This document shows positions 17,381-25,268 of a stretch of DNA of 64,000 nt, piece after piece. Made by a program: the position numbers and the translations under genes. Each line of letters opens with the position of its first letter. Within the stretch, counting starts at the first letter, position 1. The notes beneath the pieces are model-generated. The model saw nothing but the letters and a program-made list of their open reading frames with translations. It had not been told where the DNA came from and searched no databases. The DNA is from Streptomyces sp. NBC_00287. GTDB lineage: Bacteria; Actinomycetota; Actinomycetes; Streptomycetales; Streptomycetaceae. The DNA is taken from NCBI RefSeq assembly GCF_036173105.1, contig NZ_CP108053.1:744001-808000 (forward strand), written 5' to 3'.

Positions 17381-17402
17381 CACTACGCCGGAGGGCGCCC
17401 GG

Positions 17403-18440
17403 ATGGAGCCGCCAGCACCGCAGCGTCGCGTCACGATCGTCGACGTGGCGCGTCACGCCAAGGTGTCCACGACCGCTGTCTCCAAGGTGCTGCGCAACGC
17501 CTACGGAGCCAGTCCCGAGATGCGCGCGAAAGTACGCCGGGCGATCGACGAGCTGGGCTATCGGCCGTTGACCGCCGCTCGGGGTCTGCGCGGACAGACG
17601 TACACCATCGGCGTGATGCTGCCCGACATCCGCAACCCCTTCTTCCCCGAGATCCTCGACGGGGTCACCGGCCGGCTCGCAGACACCGACTACCAGGTCT
17701 TCCTGGGCCCGGGCTGCAACGGCGAGAAGGAGGAGGCACGCGTCACGGAAGCCATGATCGACCGTGGGATGGACGGCATCATCCTGATCGCCCCTGTGTC
17801 ATCGCGCGCCCATCTCGAGCACGTTGCGTCCGCCGTGCCCACGGTGGTCGTCGGACGCCACGGGCATTCCCCGGTGTACGACACCGTGACAGACGACGAC
17901 GTGGTGGGCGCGTCCTTGGTCGTCGGGCATCTCGCCGGTCTCGGGCACCGCCGGATCGCCCATATCGAGCACCACGAGACCGACCCGACACGGATCGCGG
18001 AGATGCCCAACGCCCAGCGCGCGGACGGCTATCGGCAGGCCATGCGGGCCCACGGACTCGCGGAGGAGATCGACATCGTCTCCACCAGCTACACCCAGCC
18101 GGGCGGTTATGACGGCGCCAAAGAGCTGCTCGCGCGTCCGCACCCGCCCACTGCCGTGTTCGCCGGTGCGGACATCGTGGCCATGGGGGTGCTGGAGGCC
18201 TTCACCGAAGCCGGGTTGTCCGTTCCCGGGGACATCTCGGTGGCCGGCTACGACAACACGACCTTCGCCGCCTTCGGTCCGATCTCCCTCACCAGCGTCG
18301 ACCAGGCGGGCGCCGAGATCGGCGACAACGCCGCGCGTCTGCTCGTCGAGCGGATCGCGGACCGTCACAGGGCATCCGTACAGGTCAAGCTCTCTCCCAC
18401 GCTGGTGGCGCGGCGGACCACCGCTGCTCCTCCCGAGTAG
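17403..18440 (+). CDS. LacI-family repressor of the rhamnoside operon
   Basis: This is a 345-residue regulator with the HTH VTIVDVARHAKVSTTAVSKVL, hinge ARGLRG and a sugar-binding core (IGVMLPDIRNPFFPEIL, SVAGYDNT). ATG 17403 is preferred over the in-frame GTG 17346 because GGAGGG stands eight bases upstream and operator 3 then falls in the leader rather than in the coding sequence. It is divergent from the permease/rhamnosidase operon, and three AACGTT-centred palindromes lie between them. The inducer is probably rhamnose or a rhamnoside (inference). Confidence 0.92.
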   Translation: MEPPAPQRRVTIVDVARHAKVSTTAVSKVLRNAYGASPEMRAKVRRAIDELGYRPLTAARGLRGQTYTIGVMLPDIRNPFFPEILDGVTGRLADTDYQVFLGPGCNGEKEEARVTEAMIDRGMDGIILIAPVSSRAHLEHVASAVPTVVVGRHGHSPVYDTVTDDDVVGASLVVGHLAGLGHRRIAHIEHHETDPTRIAEMPNAQRADGYRQAMRAHGLAEEIDIVSTSYTQPGGYDGAKELLARPHPPTAVFAGADIVAMGVLEAFTEAGLSVPGDISVAGYDNTTFAAFGPISLTSVDQAGAEIGDNAARLLVERIADRHRASVQVKLSPTLVARRTTAAPPE

Positions 18441-18447
18441 ACCGCCT

Positions 18448-18485
18448 GGAAGCCGCGTTCAACCGTTCGGTTGAACGCGGCTTCC
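18448..18485 (+). terminator. Strong hairpin terminator after LacI gene
   Basis: A perfect 17-base stem has arms at 18448-18464 (beginning GGAAGCCGCG) and 18469-18485, with loop GTTC. No T-run follows, as is usual for Streptomyces terminators. It lies eight bases after the LacI stop. Confidence 0.8.
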
Positions 18486-18609
18486 ACCTCTTCGGGGCCG
18501 CTTCGCTCCGTACGGACGACGCGAAGCCGAGTCCGGCCGCACCAGAATGACCATCGCCCGTGGCGCGCGCCGGGCCTTCTGAGCCACCCCCTGAGAGAGG
18601 TCTCTTCGC

Positions 18610-19755
18610 ATGCCCAGTTTCCCCAGCAGACGACGTGTCCTCGCCGTCGGTGCCGGTGCCGCGCTCGGCGCCGGTGCGTTCGGTACGCCTCCGGCGTCGG
18701 CTTCTCCCGCCTCGTCGGGGCGTTCGGCCGGACCCTCAGCCGGGCGCGAGGAGACCAGGTCGCTCGACGAGCTCTACCGGGCCGCCCTCGCTGAGGGCGG
18801 GAAGCTCGTCGTCTACGCCGGTGGTGACACGCCGACGCAGCAGGACGGCACCAAGGCCGCCTTCAAGGACCGCTTCCCGGAGATCGATCTGACGCTGATC
18901 GTCGACTACAGCAAGTACCACGACGTCCGCGTCGACAACCAGTTCGCCACCGACACCCTCGTCCCGGACGTCGTGCAGTTCCAGACCCTTCAGGACTTCG
19001 ACCGCTGGAAGCAGCAGGGCCGCCTGCTGCACTACAAGCCCGCCGGGTTCTCGAAGATCTACGACAGGTTCAAGGACCCGCAGGGCGCGTGGGTGGCCAC
19101 GGGAGCCATCGCCTTCAGCTTCATGTACAGCACGGCGACGGTCGGCTCGGACGTACAGCTCTCCCCGCGCGACCTGATCGACCCGAAGTGGAAGGGCAGG
19201 ATCGCCTCGTCGTACCCGCACGACGACGACGCGGTCCTCTACCTCTACGCGCTGTACGCCCAGAAGTACGGCTGGGACTGGGTGGCCGAACTCGCCGCTC
19301 AGGACGTGCAGTTCGCGCAAGGCAGCAACTCCCCGGGCGAGGCCGTCTTCGGCGGGCGGAAGGCGATCGGCGTCGGCACCGCAGGATCGGCGGTCGGGTC
19401 GTCCCCGGTGAAGTTTGTGATCGCCGAAGGGCACCCGTTCATGGCCTGGGGCCAGCGGGCCGCGATCCTCAAGCAGGCCAAGAACTCCACGGCCGCCAAG
19501 CTCTTCCTCAACTGGCAGGTGCCCACCGAGCGCCAGCAGCGGTCCTTCAACGGCTGGTCCGTGCGTACCGACGTGACTCCCCCGGCCGGTCTGAAGCAGA
19601 TCTGGGAGTACCCCGACGCCCACGTGGACGGTTTCCCCCGCTTCATGGCCGACCGCGCCGCGGTGGAGCGCTGGAAGCAGACCTTCGCCCTGTACTTCGG
19701 CGAGGTCAAGGGCGACCCGACGCCCGGCTGGCTCGGGCTGCACCCGGGCTCGTAG
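18610..19755 (+). CDS. Orphan Tat-dependent extracellular binding protein (iron/2-aminoethylphosphonate type)
   Basis: This is a 381-residue periplasmic-binding-protein II fold of the ferric-iron/thiamine/phosphonate type. The N-terminus has a twin-arginine signal (SRRRVLAVGAGAAL) and an AxA cleavage site near residue 32. The mature part begins ELYRAALAEGGKLVVYAGGDTP, and includes VPDVVQFQTLQDFDRWK and a domain-swap segment WKGRIASSYPHDDDAVL. No permease or ATPase gene is nearby, and strong hairpins lie on both sides, so it is a monocistronic orphan. Export by Tat suggests it folds before export, perhaps with a bound cofactor or metal (inference). Confidence 0.82.
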   Translation: MPSFPSRRRVLAVGAGAALGAGAFGTPPASASPASSGRSAGPSAGREETRSLDELYRAALAEGGKLVVYAGGDTPTQQDGTKAAFKDRFPEIDLTLIVDYSKYHDVRVDNQFATDTLVPDVVQFQTLQDFDRWKQQGRLLHYKPAGFSKIYDRFKDPQGAWVATGAIAFSFMYSTATVGSDVQLSPRDLIDPKWKGRIASSYPHDDDAVLYLYALYAQKYGWDWVAELAAQDVQFAQGSNSPGEAVFGGRKAIGVGTAGSAVGSSPVKFVIAEGHPFMAWGQRAAILKQAKNSTAAKLFLNWQVPTERQQRSFNGWSVRTDVTPPAGLKQIWEYPDAHVDGFPRFMADRAAVERWKQTFALYFGEVKGDPTPGWLGLHPGS

Positions 19756-19766
19756 GTGCCGGCAGG

Positions 19767-19797
19767 GGCTGCCGTTCCACCCGCCGGAACGGCAGCC
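19767..19797 (+). terminator. Hairpin terminator after orphan binding protein
   Basis: Arms GGCTGCCGTTCC (19767-19778) and GGAACGGCAGCC (19786-19797) are perfect complements with a 7-base loop. The stem abuts the first recognisable codons of the headless response regulator that follows. Confidence 0.75.
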
Positions 19798-19807
19798 GGA
19801 CCTCGAT

Positions 19808-20359
19808 GTGATCGCGGAGGCCGGCAGCGGCGAGGAAGCCGTACGCCTGGCGCTCGAACTGGCACCCGATGTCGTGCTGATGGACCTGCGCTTCGCGGGC
19901 ACGGGCGCCGGCATCGACGGCGTCGAAGCGATCCGCCGCCTCACCGCCAAGGCTCCGGGCATGCCCGTGGTGATGCTGACCAGCTACTCGGGACGGGCCG
20001 ACGTCGTACCAGCCCTCGAGGCCGGCGCACGCGGCTACGTCCTCAAGGCGGGGCCGCCGGAGGACCTCTTCCGGGCCGTGCGCAGCGCCGCCGAGGGCGG
20101 CCTGGGCCTCGCGGCAGAGGTGGTCGGCGACCTGGTCGGGCAAGTCGTCAGTCCCGCCCCGGAGTTGACCGAGCGGGAGCGGGAAGTCGTCCGGTCGATG
20201 GCCGACGGCCACAGCAACCGCGCCATCGCGGACGCCCTGTACCTCGGCGAGGCAACCGTCAAGACACACCTGGTACGCATCTACCGGAAACTCGGCGTCG
20301 ACAACAGAGCGGCGGCGGTCGCGGAGGCGGTGCGGCGGGGGCTGCTGGAGCTCACCTAG
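19808..20359 (+). pseudogene. 5'-truncated NarL/LuxR-type response regulator
   Basis: The frame encodes the rear of a receiver domain and a complete LuxR-type HTH. Still present are the phospho-acceptor Asp (VVLMDLRF, position 26), Thr58 (VVMLTSYS), Lys80 (YVLKAG), and the HTH LTEREREVVRSMADGHSNRAIADAL. The usual first 28-30 residues, carrying the first strand and the acidic Asp pair that binds Mg2+, are absent. Homology can be followed in frame back to about 19790 (RQPDLD), where it runs directly into the terminator hairpin. A GTG at 19808 has no ribosome site, and no sensor kinase is adjacent. It is probably a deletion remnant, though an always-on DNA-binding protein is conceivable. Confidence 0.72.
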
Positions 20360-20400
20360 TGAGCCGGTTCGGAGATGCGGGAGCAGTAACGGCGGGAGCG

Positions 20401-20463
20401 CTGGCTCTCCGCCTCCACCAGTTCAAACGCCTCGCCGTGCGCTGGGACCGACGCCTCGAACTC
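20401..20463 (+). pseudogene. Transposase C-terminal remnant (IS5-like)
   Basis: This short frame encodes LALRLHQFKRLAVRWDRRLEL, which resembles the C-terminal RLKQFR-x-x-ATRYDK-type segment of IS5-family DDE transposases. Nothing of the catalytic DDE core or the inverted repeats is visible, so only a scar remains. It sits between two other truncated genes. Confidence 0.5.
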
Positions 20464-20484
20464 ACCGGACTGAGCACAAAGGAT

Positions 20485-20880
20485 CTACGGTGCGGACGCC
20501 TTGGTGAGCACCAGGGCCGGCGGCTCATCCGGATCGTCCTGGAAGTACACCGACTTCGGGCCCTTCGGCCAGAGCTGGACGCCACCGATCCTGCCGAGTC
20601 CGCCGTCATCGACCGTCAGGTAGATGAAGTCGCTGGCCCCCTGGCTCTCGACGAACTCCCATCGGCCGCTGAAATCGGCGGAGCCGGAGGATCTGTCGGT
20701 CGATACGTCGGTGGCGGAGAACGTCCCGTCGGACTCAAGTCGGAGCTTGCCGCCGGTCGCTTCGTTGCGGTACACGCCGGGCAACTCGTCGGTGTCGACC
20801 GAGTCCGTACACCCTGAGATGAATACCGCAGCAGCGGTCAGTGCGGTGACGAGCCACCGTCCGCGTTTCCCCCTGATCAT
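20485..20880 (-). CDS. Small lipoprotein of unknown function
   Basis: This is a 131-residue protein starting at ATG 20880 with a basic N-terminus (IRGKRGRW), a hydrophobic stretch and lipobox ISGC. The mature part reads like a lipocalin-like or META-type small beta domain: LPGVYRNEATGGKLRLESDGTFSATDV, SGRWEFVE, YLTVDDGG, and ends with VLTKASAP. Such proteins are common in Streptomyces and lack an assigned role. The longer frame upstream to 21006 overlaps the DUF2199 remnant and is not supported. It is transcribed against its neighbours. Confidence 0.75.
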   Translation of the reverse strand: MIRGKRGRWLVTALTAAAVFISGCTDSVDTDELPGVYRNEATGGKLRLESDGTFSATDVSTDRSSGSADFSGRWEFVESQGASDFIYLTVDDGGLGRIGGVQLWPKGPKSVYFQDDPDEPPALVLTKASAP

Positions 20881-20947
20881 CACGGCCCCAGCGTAGCGGC
20901 ATGGCGAACAGCCGAATCGTCCTACCCAGCCCAGCCCCCGCGCAGCG

Positions 20948-21205
20948 GACCTATGGGACACGCCGGGACGCGAGTCTGAGAAGCCGTACTTCGGCTGGCT
21001 CACCACCGAGCTGCCGATCTACTCCCCGAGCACCATCAACCTGAAGACGAACGTCCACATCCGCCCGGTCGGCGAGCGTCCCCTCGTCGAGCTCGAGCCC
21101 ACCGACCACCCGCTCGCTGTCGAACAGCGCGTCGGCATCACCATGGACCGTGTGCGCGAAATCGCCGAAGCCCTGTTTCACGGCGACGGCGATGAATCCG
21201 GATGA
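20948..21205 (+). pseudogene. 5'-truncated DUF2199 gene
   Basis: The frame carries the C-terminal half of a DUF2199 protein: LWDTPGRESEKPYFGWLTTEL, LKTNVHIRPVGERPLVELEP, TDHPLAVEQRVGITMDRVREIAE. The N-terminal half, with the usual zinc-ribbon-like CxxC region, is missing. No start codon with a ribosome site exists in frame. The break lies near 20940, just outside the start of the divergent lipoprotein gene. Confidence 0.7.
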
Positions 21206-21231
21206 CGATCAAGGCAGCACTGACCTAGCGT
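21203..21231 (+). promoter_or_regulatory. Leaderless-type promoter for DUF6228-like gene
   Basis: A -10 element TAGCGT (21226-21231, TAGNNT class) and a -35-like TGACGA (21203-21208) are 17 bases apart. The ATG follows the -10 by seven bases and no Shine-Dalgarno sequence is present, so transcription would start at or next to the start codon. Confidence 0.45.
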
Positions 21232-21238
21232 TCCGTGC

Positions 21239-21730
21239 ATGACATCCCCGGACGGCGACCTCGATGACAAGGCCCGGGTGACCATCCGCTGCCAGGACAA
21301 CTCATCCGTGGGCATGACGTTCTGCGACCGGTTCAGCTTCGACCAGGACTCCGTCCACTACACCGTAGAAGCCCGGGCACCTGGCCTGACCGCCCGTGTC
21401 ACCGAGGTGGTCGCCTGGATCTGGGACAACGACCTCACCACGTTTCTGGAGGAGCTGGCCGCGGACTACCGGGGCTGGGAAGGCGAGCGGACCTGGCACA
21501 CCATGGACCGCGACCTCGCCGTCTCCGCCGTCTGCCGCTCCGGCGGTTACATCGGCCTGACCTGGACTATTCGTCCCTGGCGGAGCGCGGCGGGCGACTG
21601 GAACACCTCGGTGACCACGTGGTTGGAGGCGGGCGAGCAGATGTCGTCCTTCGCAGCCGATATCCGGCACTTCCTCGCCTGGGAGCGCGCCGCCCACCCA
21701 TCAGTTGATGACCTACCGCCAGGCCGATGA
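21239..21730 (+). CDS. DUF6228-like small protein
   Basis: This 163-residue soluble protein resembles the DUF6228 group of Streptomyces. Recognisable parts are VTIRCQDNSSVGMTF, TEVVAWIWDNDLTTFLEELAADYRGWEGERTW, and SAVCRSGGYIGLTWTIRPW. Function is unknown. Such proteins are often found beside immunity or toxin loci, but none is visible here. It has no ribosome site and is probably translated from a leaderless transcript. It lies in the zone of gene remnants but appears intact. Confidence 0.65.
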   Translation: MTSPDGDLDDKARVTIRCQDNSSVGMTFCDRFSFDQDSVHYTVEARAPGLTARVTEVVAWIWDNDLTTFLEELAADYRGWEGERTWHTMDRDLAVSAVCRSGGYIGLTWTIRPWRSAAGDWNTSVTTWLEAGEQMSSFAADIRHFLAWERAAHPSVDDLPPGR

Positions 21731-22046
21731 CGCCTGGACCCCGCCAGATCGTGGCTATCGAAGTTCAGCAGTCCCACTCGTACCTGACCGCCATGCTTCC
21801 TGGCTGAGAGACGCTGCAAGTCCCCCCTCGACCAGGCCCGCGCCACCGACGAGGCCTTGACACGGTGCAGCGCGGTCCGCAAACTCACACCCCAGCGTCA
21901 GCGAAACGAATTTCGCCAGGCGAACAGGAGGGCTCGCCCCGCCGCCCAGGCGGGCGTTTCCTCGTTCGCCGCCGCGCATGCTCGTCCGCCACCGTCCCCC
22001 ACCGCTCCCCTCGCTCCCCTCGCTCCCCACGACGTCGTGGGAGAAA
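21731..22046. other. Gap with alternative hairpins before MFS gene
   Basis: I see no gene in this 316-base stretch. It holds two overlapping small hairpins: GCGAAA-CGAA-TTTCGC (21901-21916) and TTCGC-CAG-GCGAA (21912-21924). They share bases and are mutually exclusive. A GC-rich imperfect stem follows near 21935-21957, ahead of a GTTTCC run. Confidence 0.5.
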
Positions 22047-23393
22047 GTGAGCAGTCCCTTGACCGCCTCCGGTTCCCCCCATGCGCCGCGCACCTTCAGA
22101 GCAGTGGCTCCGATCCTGGCTCTGTGCTGGCTGGTCGTCTTCTTCGACGGCATGGACGTCAACATCTACGGTGCCGTGATGCCGCACCTGCTCGGCGATG
22201 CGGAGCTCGGCTTCAGTACGTCCACGGCGGGCAGCGTCGGTTCGTGGACCACCTTCGGCATGCTGATCGGCGCCCTGGCCGCGGGTACGGCCACGGACTG
22301 GCTGGGCCGCAAGCCGCTGGTCACCGCGAGTGTGGTGCTGTTCTCCGCGGGCTCGGCCGTGTGCGCCCTCGCCCCGAGCGCGGGTGTGTTCGGCGCGGGG
22401 CGCTTTCTCGCTGGTCTCGGCCTGGGCGGTCTGATGCCCATCGGTCTGGCCATCGTCGCCGAGTTCGCGCCGCCGCGCCGGGCGGCGTTGGCCACGGGCC
22501 TGATGATGACCTCGTACCACGCGGGCGGCATGGCGGCCACGGGCCTCGGCCTCGCCATCGCCCCCGAGCACGGCTGGCGCTGGGTGTTCTGGGCCGGCGT
22601 CATCCCCGCCGTCGTAGCCGTTCCGCTGGTGCTCAAGTGGCTGCCGGAGTCGCCGCGCGTGCTCCTGGCCAAGGGGCGCACGGCCCAGGCGTACGAGGTC
22701 GCGGACCGGTACGGTCTGGTGCGGCCCGACGCCGAGGACGCCCCGGCGGCCGGCGCCAAGGGACGGCTGTCCACGATCGGCGCCCTGTTCGCGCCGGGCA
22801 ACCGCTGGGCCACGCCGCTGTTGTGGGTCGCCTCGTTCGCCGGGCTTCTCCTCGTCTACGGCGTCTCGACCTGGCTGCCCGAGCTGATGCGCGCCTCTGG
22901 CTACAGCCTGTCCTCCTCGGTCACCTTCCTCATGGTGATCAACGCGGGTGGCATCGTCGGCATGCTGGTGGCCGGACGGGCCGCGGACCGGTTCGGTGCG
23001 GTGCGCATCTCCGCGATCTGGTTCGTGCTCACCGCCTGCGGGGCCCTGCTGCTCAAGACGCAGATGCCGCTGGGCGTCGCCTATGCGGTCGTGTTCATGA
23101 CGGGCATCTGGCTGTTCAGCGCCCAGACGATGGTGTACGCGGCCACCGCCAAGGTGTACGCCCCGGCCCAGCGCGCCACCGGCCTGGGCTGGGTCGCCGG
23201 TATCGGCCGTACCGGAGCGGTGGTCGGACCGTGGCTCGGCGGGGCGGTCATCGCGGGCGGCAACCCCTCCCTCGGCTTCACCACCTTCGCCGTGGCGGCC
23301 GTGGTCGCCGCCGCCGCGATCACGCTGGTGCCGATGGCCGGGCGGTGGTCGGCGCCGCGCAAGGCGCCCGTCCTCGCGGCCGCCGTCGACTGA
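22047..23393 (+). CDS. MFS transporter, aromatic acid:H+ symporter (AAHS) type
   Basis: This is an integral membrane major facilitator of about 448 residues with twelve helices. The first helix contains WLVVFFDGMDVNIYGAVMP, typical of AAHS carriers (PcaK/BenK/MhpT) with Asp residues in helix 1. Motif A is GTATDWLGRKPL and the second-half equivalent is AGRAADRFG. The start is probably GTG 22047 after GGGAGAAA; a TTG at 22059 is an alternative, and the longer frame to 21978 begins with low-complexity proline-rich sequence. The neighbouring tandem IclR regulator resembles PcaR in its second half, so a protocatechuate- or hydroxybenzoate-like substrate is the best guess. Confidence 0.87.
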   Translation: MSSPLTASGSPHAPRTFRAVAPILALCWLVVFFDGMDVNIYGAVMPHLLGDAELGFSTSTAGSVGSWTTFGMLIGALAAGTATDWLGRKPLVTASVVLFSAGSAVCALAPSAGVFGAGRFLAGLGLGGLMPIGLAIVAEFAPPRRAALATGLMMTSYHAGGMAATGLGLAIAPEHGWRWVFWAGVIPAVVAVPLVLKWLPESPRVLLAKGRTAQAYEVADRYGLVRPDAEDAPAAGAKGRLSTIGALFAPGNRWATPLLWVASFAGLLLVYGVSTWLPELMRASGYSLSSSVTFLMVINAGGIVGMLVAGRAADRFGAVRISAIWFVLTACGALLLKTQMPLGVAYAVVFMTGIWLFSAQTMVYAATAKVYAPAQRATGLGWVAGIGRTGAVVGPWLGGAVIAGGNPSLGFTTFAVAAVVAAAAITLVPMAGRWSAPRKAPVLAAAVD

Positions 23394-23420
23394 CGCCCCC
23401 CGCCCTCGGGCGCAGAAGTA

Positions 23421-23448
23421 CGGTGCCCGGCCGACCGGCCGGGCACCG
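23421..23448 (+). terminator. Hairpin terminator after MFS gene
   Basis: Arms CGGTGCCCGGCC (23421-23432) and GGCCGGGCACCG (23437-23448) are perfect complements with loop GACC. A second hairpin, GTGGCGG-CACCA-CCGCCAC (23457-23475), lies just ahead of the ribosome site of the IclR gene and could affect its translation. Confidence 0.75.
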
Positions 23449-23484
23449 ACGTTAGGGTGGCGGCACCACCGCCACGGAGAGCCC

Positions 23485-25152
23485 ATGACGACGCCCCTCG
23501 CCCCGCCCGCGACCTCGACGGTTCCGCCGGAGGCCGTCACGCCTCTGATCCGCGGGATCCGCGTGCTGCGGCACCTCGCGGACTCGGACGGCGAGGTAAG
23601 CCTGCGTGACCTCTCCTTCGCCACCGAGCTGCCCCGCTCCACCGTGGACCGGATCGCCGCGACCCTCGATCATCTGGGCCTCATCAGCCTCAACGGACGG
23701 GCCGTCACCCTGTTGCCCAAGGTCATGGAGTTCGGCAACGCCTATCTCGCGTCCGTCCGGCTGCCCGCCCTGCTCGGCCCGCACGTCAAGCGGCTGGCCG
23801 ACGCGCTCGACGAGTCGGTGTCCCTGACCGTGCCGGACGGCGACGGTCTCCGCTTCATCCACCAGGTGACCCACCGCCGCGCCATGACGCTCAGTTTCCG
23901 CATCGGCGACCTGCTCCCCATCGAACGGATGGCCCCCGGGCCGCTGTTCGCCGCCGACTGGACGCCGCGGCAGTGGGCCGACTGGCGTGCACGGCTCGCC
24001 GCCGACCCCGCCCACCACGGGTTCCCCTCCGTGCCGCCCCGGCAGGACCCGGGAGGCGGCGGGGCCGCACTGGAGGAACGGGCCGACGCGGCCCGGGAGC
24101 GCGGCTGGGCCATCGACGACCAGATGCTCGAGCCGGGCCTGATCGCCATCGCGACGGTCGTGCGCGACGCCGACGGCCGCAAGGTGTGCGCGCCGAGCGT
24201 GGTCAGCCACACCAGCAGACACACCGTCACCTCGCTGCACGAGGCCGTGCTGCCCCAACTGCGCGCCGCCGTCGCGGAGATGGAGCACACGCTGCGTGAA
24301 GCGCCGCCCGCCGTCCCCGAGCCCGTGCCCGCCCCGGACGCCCCGCGCGGAGGAGCCGGGAAGCAGGAGGTGGGCCGGGAGTTCGTGGAATCGCTGGCCC
24401 GCGGCCTCGGCGTACTCACCGCGTTCGGCGAGGGCCGCGACACCCTGCCCCTGACGTCGATCGCCGAGGCCACCGGCCTGGCACGGGCCACAGCACGCCG
24501 GTCCTTGATCACCTTCGAGCACCTCGGCTACGTCACCAGGGACGAGCGGCACTACCGGCTCACCCCGCGCGTCCTCGACCTCGGCTTCGCACAGCAGTCC
24601 CGTACGACGCTGTCGGGGCTGGCCGCACCGCACCTCGCCGCGCTCATGCGGCAGGTCGTCGACTCGGCCTCGCTTGCGGTGCTGGTCGGGGACGACATCC
24701 AGTACATGGCGCGGGCAGCCGCGAGGCGGGTGATGAGCGTCGACATCCACGTCGGCACCCGCCTGCCCGCCTACGCCACCTCCATGGGGCGCGTCCTGCT
24801 CGCCGGTCTCTCCCCGGCCGAGCGGACCACCGCGCTCGACCGCACCGAACTACGGGCCCTGACCGACGCCACCCTCACCACCCGGCCCGCCGTCGACGCA
24901 CTCCTGGACCGGGTGCGCGACGAGGGATACGCCCTGACCGACGGCGAGTTGGAAGCCGGACTGCGCTCCCTCGCCGTCCCTGTGCACGACCGAGCGGGCC
25001 AGGTGATCGCCTCGATCAACGTCGCCATGCACAGCACCCGGCGGACCCTCGACGCATGCCTCACCGAGGTCCTGCCCGCGCTGCGCGCCACGGCCACCGG
25101 GATCGAGCGGGACCTGTGGACGGCCTCCCGCTTCGTCCAGATCCCCACCTGA
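23485..25152 (+). CDS. Tandem (double) IclR-family regulator
   Basis: At 555 residues this protein is twice the usual IclR length and contains two complete copies. Copy one has an HTH at about 20-75 (LRDLSFATELPRSTVDRIAATLDHLGLI) and an effector domain to about 275. A Pro/Ala/Gly linker follows. Copy two begins near residue 299 (EFVESLARGLGVLTAF) with the HTH TSIAEATGLARATARRSLITFEHLGYV and an effector domain resembling PcaR (LVGDDIQYMARAA, GTRLPAYATSMGRVLLAGL). It follows the AAHS-type carrier gene on the same strand and probably controls uptake or catabolism of an aromatic acid. The frame is open throughout, so this is a true fusion in the sequence given. Confidence 0.88.
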   Translation: MTTPLAPPATSTVPPEAVTPLIRGIRVLRHLADSDGEVSLRDLSFATELPRSTVDRIAATLDHLGLISLNGRAVTLLPKVMEFGNAYLASVRLPALLGPHVKRLADALDESVSLTVPDGDGLRFIHQVTHRRAMTLSFRIGDLLPIERMAPGPLFAADWTPRQWADWRARLAADPAHHGFPSVPPRQDPGGGGAALEERADAARERGWAIDDQMLEPGLIAIATVVRDADGRKVCAPSVVSHTSRHTVTSLHEAVLPQLRAAVAEMEHTLREAPPAVPEPVPAPDAPRGGAGKQEVGREFVESLARGLGVLTAFGEGRDTLPLTSIAEATGLARATARRSLITFEHLGYVTRDERHYRLTPRVLDLGFAQQSRTTLSGLAAPHLAALMRQVVDSASLAVLVGDDIQYMARAAARRVMSVDIHVGTRLPAYATSMGRVLLAGLSPAERTTALDRTELRALTDATLTTRPAVDALLDRVRDEGYALTDGELEAGLRSLAVPVHDRAGQVIASINVAMHSTRRTLDACLTEVLPALRATATGIERDLWTASRFVQIPT

Positions 25153-25268
25153 GCCGACCTGGGCGGGCGTGGCGAGCCAGGGAACGACAGGGCCCTCCCG
25201 GCTGGCCGGGGCGCTGGCCTGCAGCAAGACTGACTGACACCGATGCGTCCTGCTCGAAGGAGACATCC

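Noticed and set aside
19808..20359. Intact LuxR-type response regulator
   Set aside because: The N-terminal strand and acidic pocket of the receiver are missing, and the GTG has no Shine-Dalgarno sequence.
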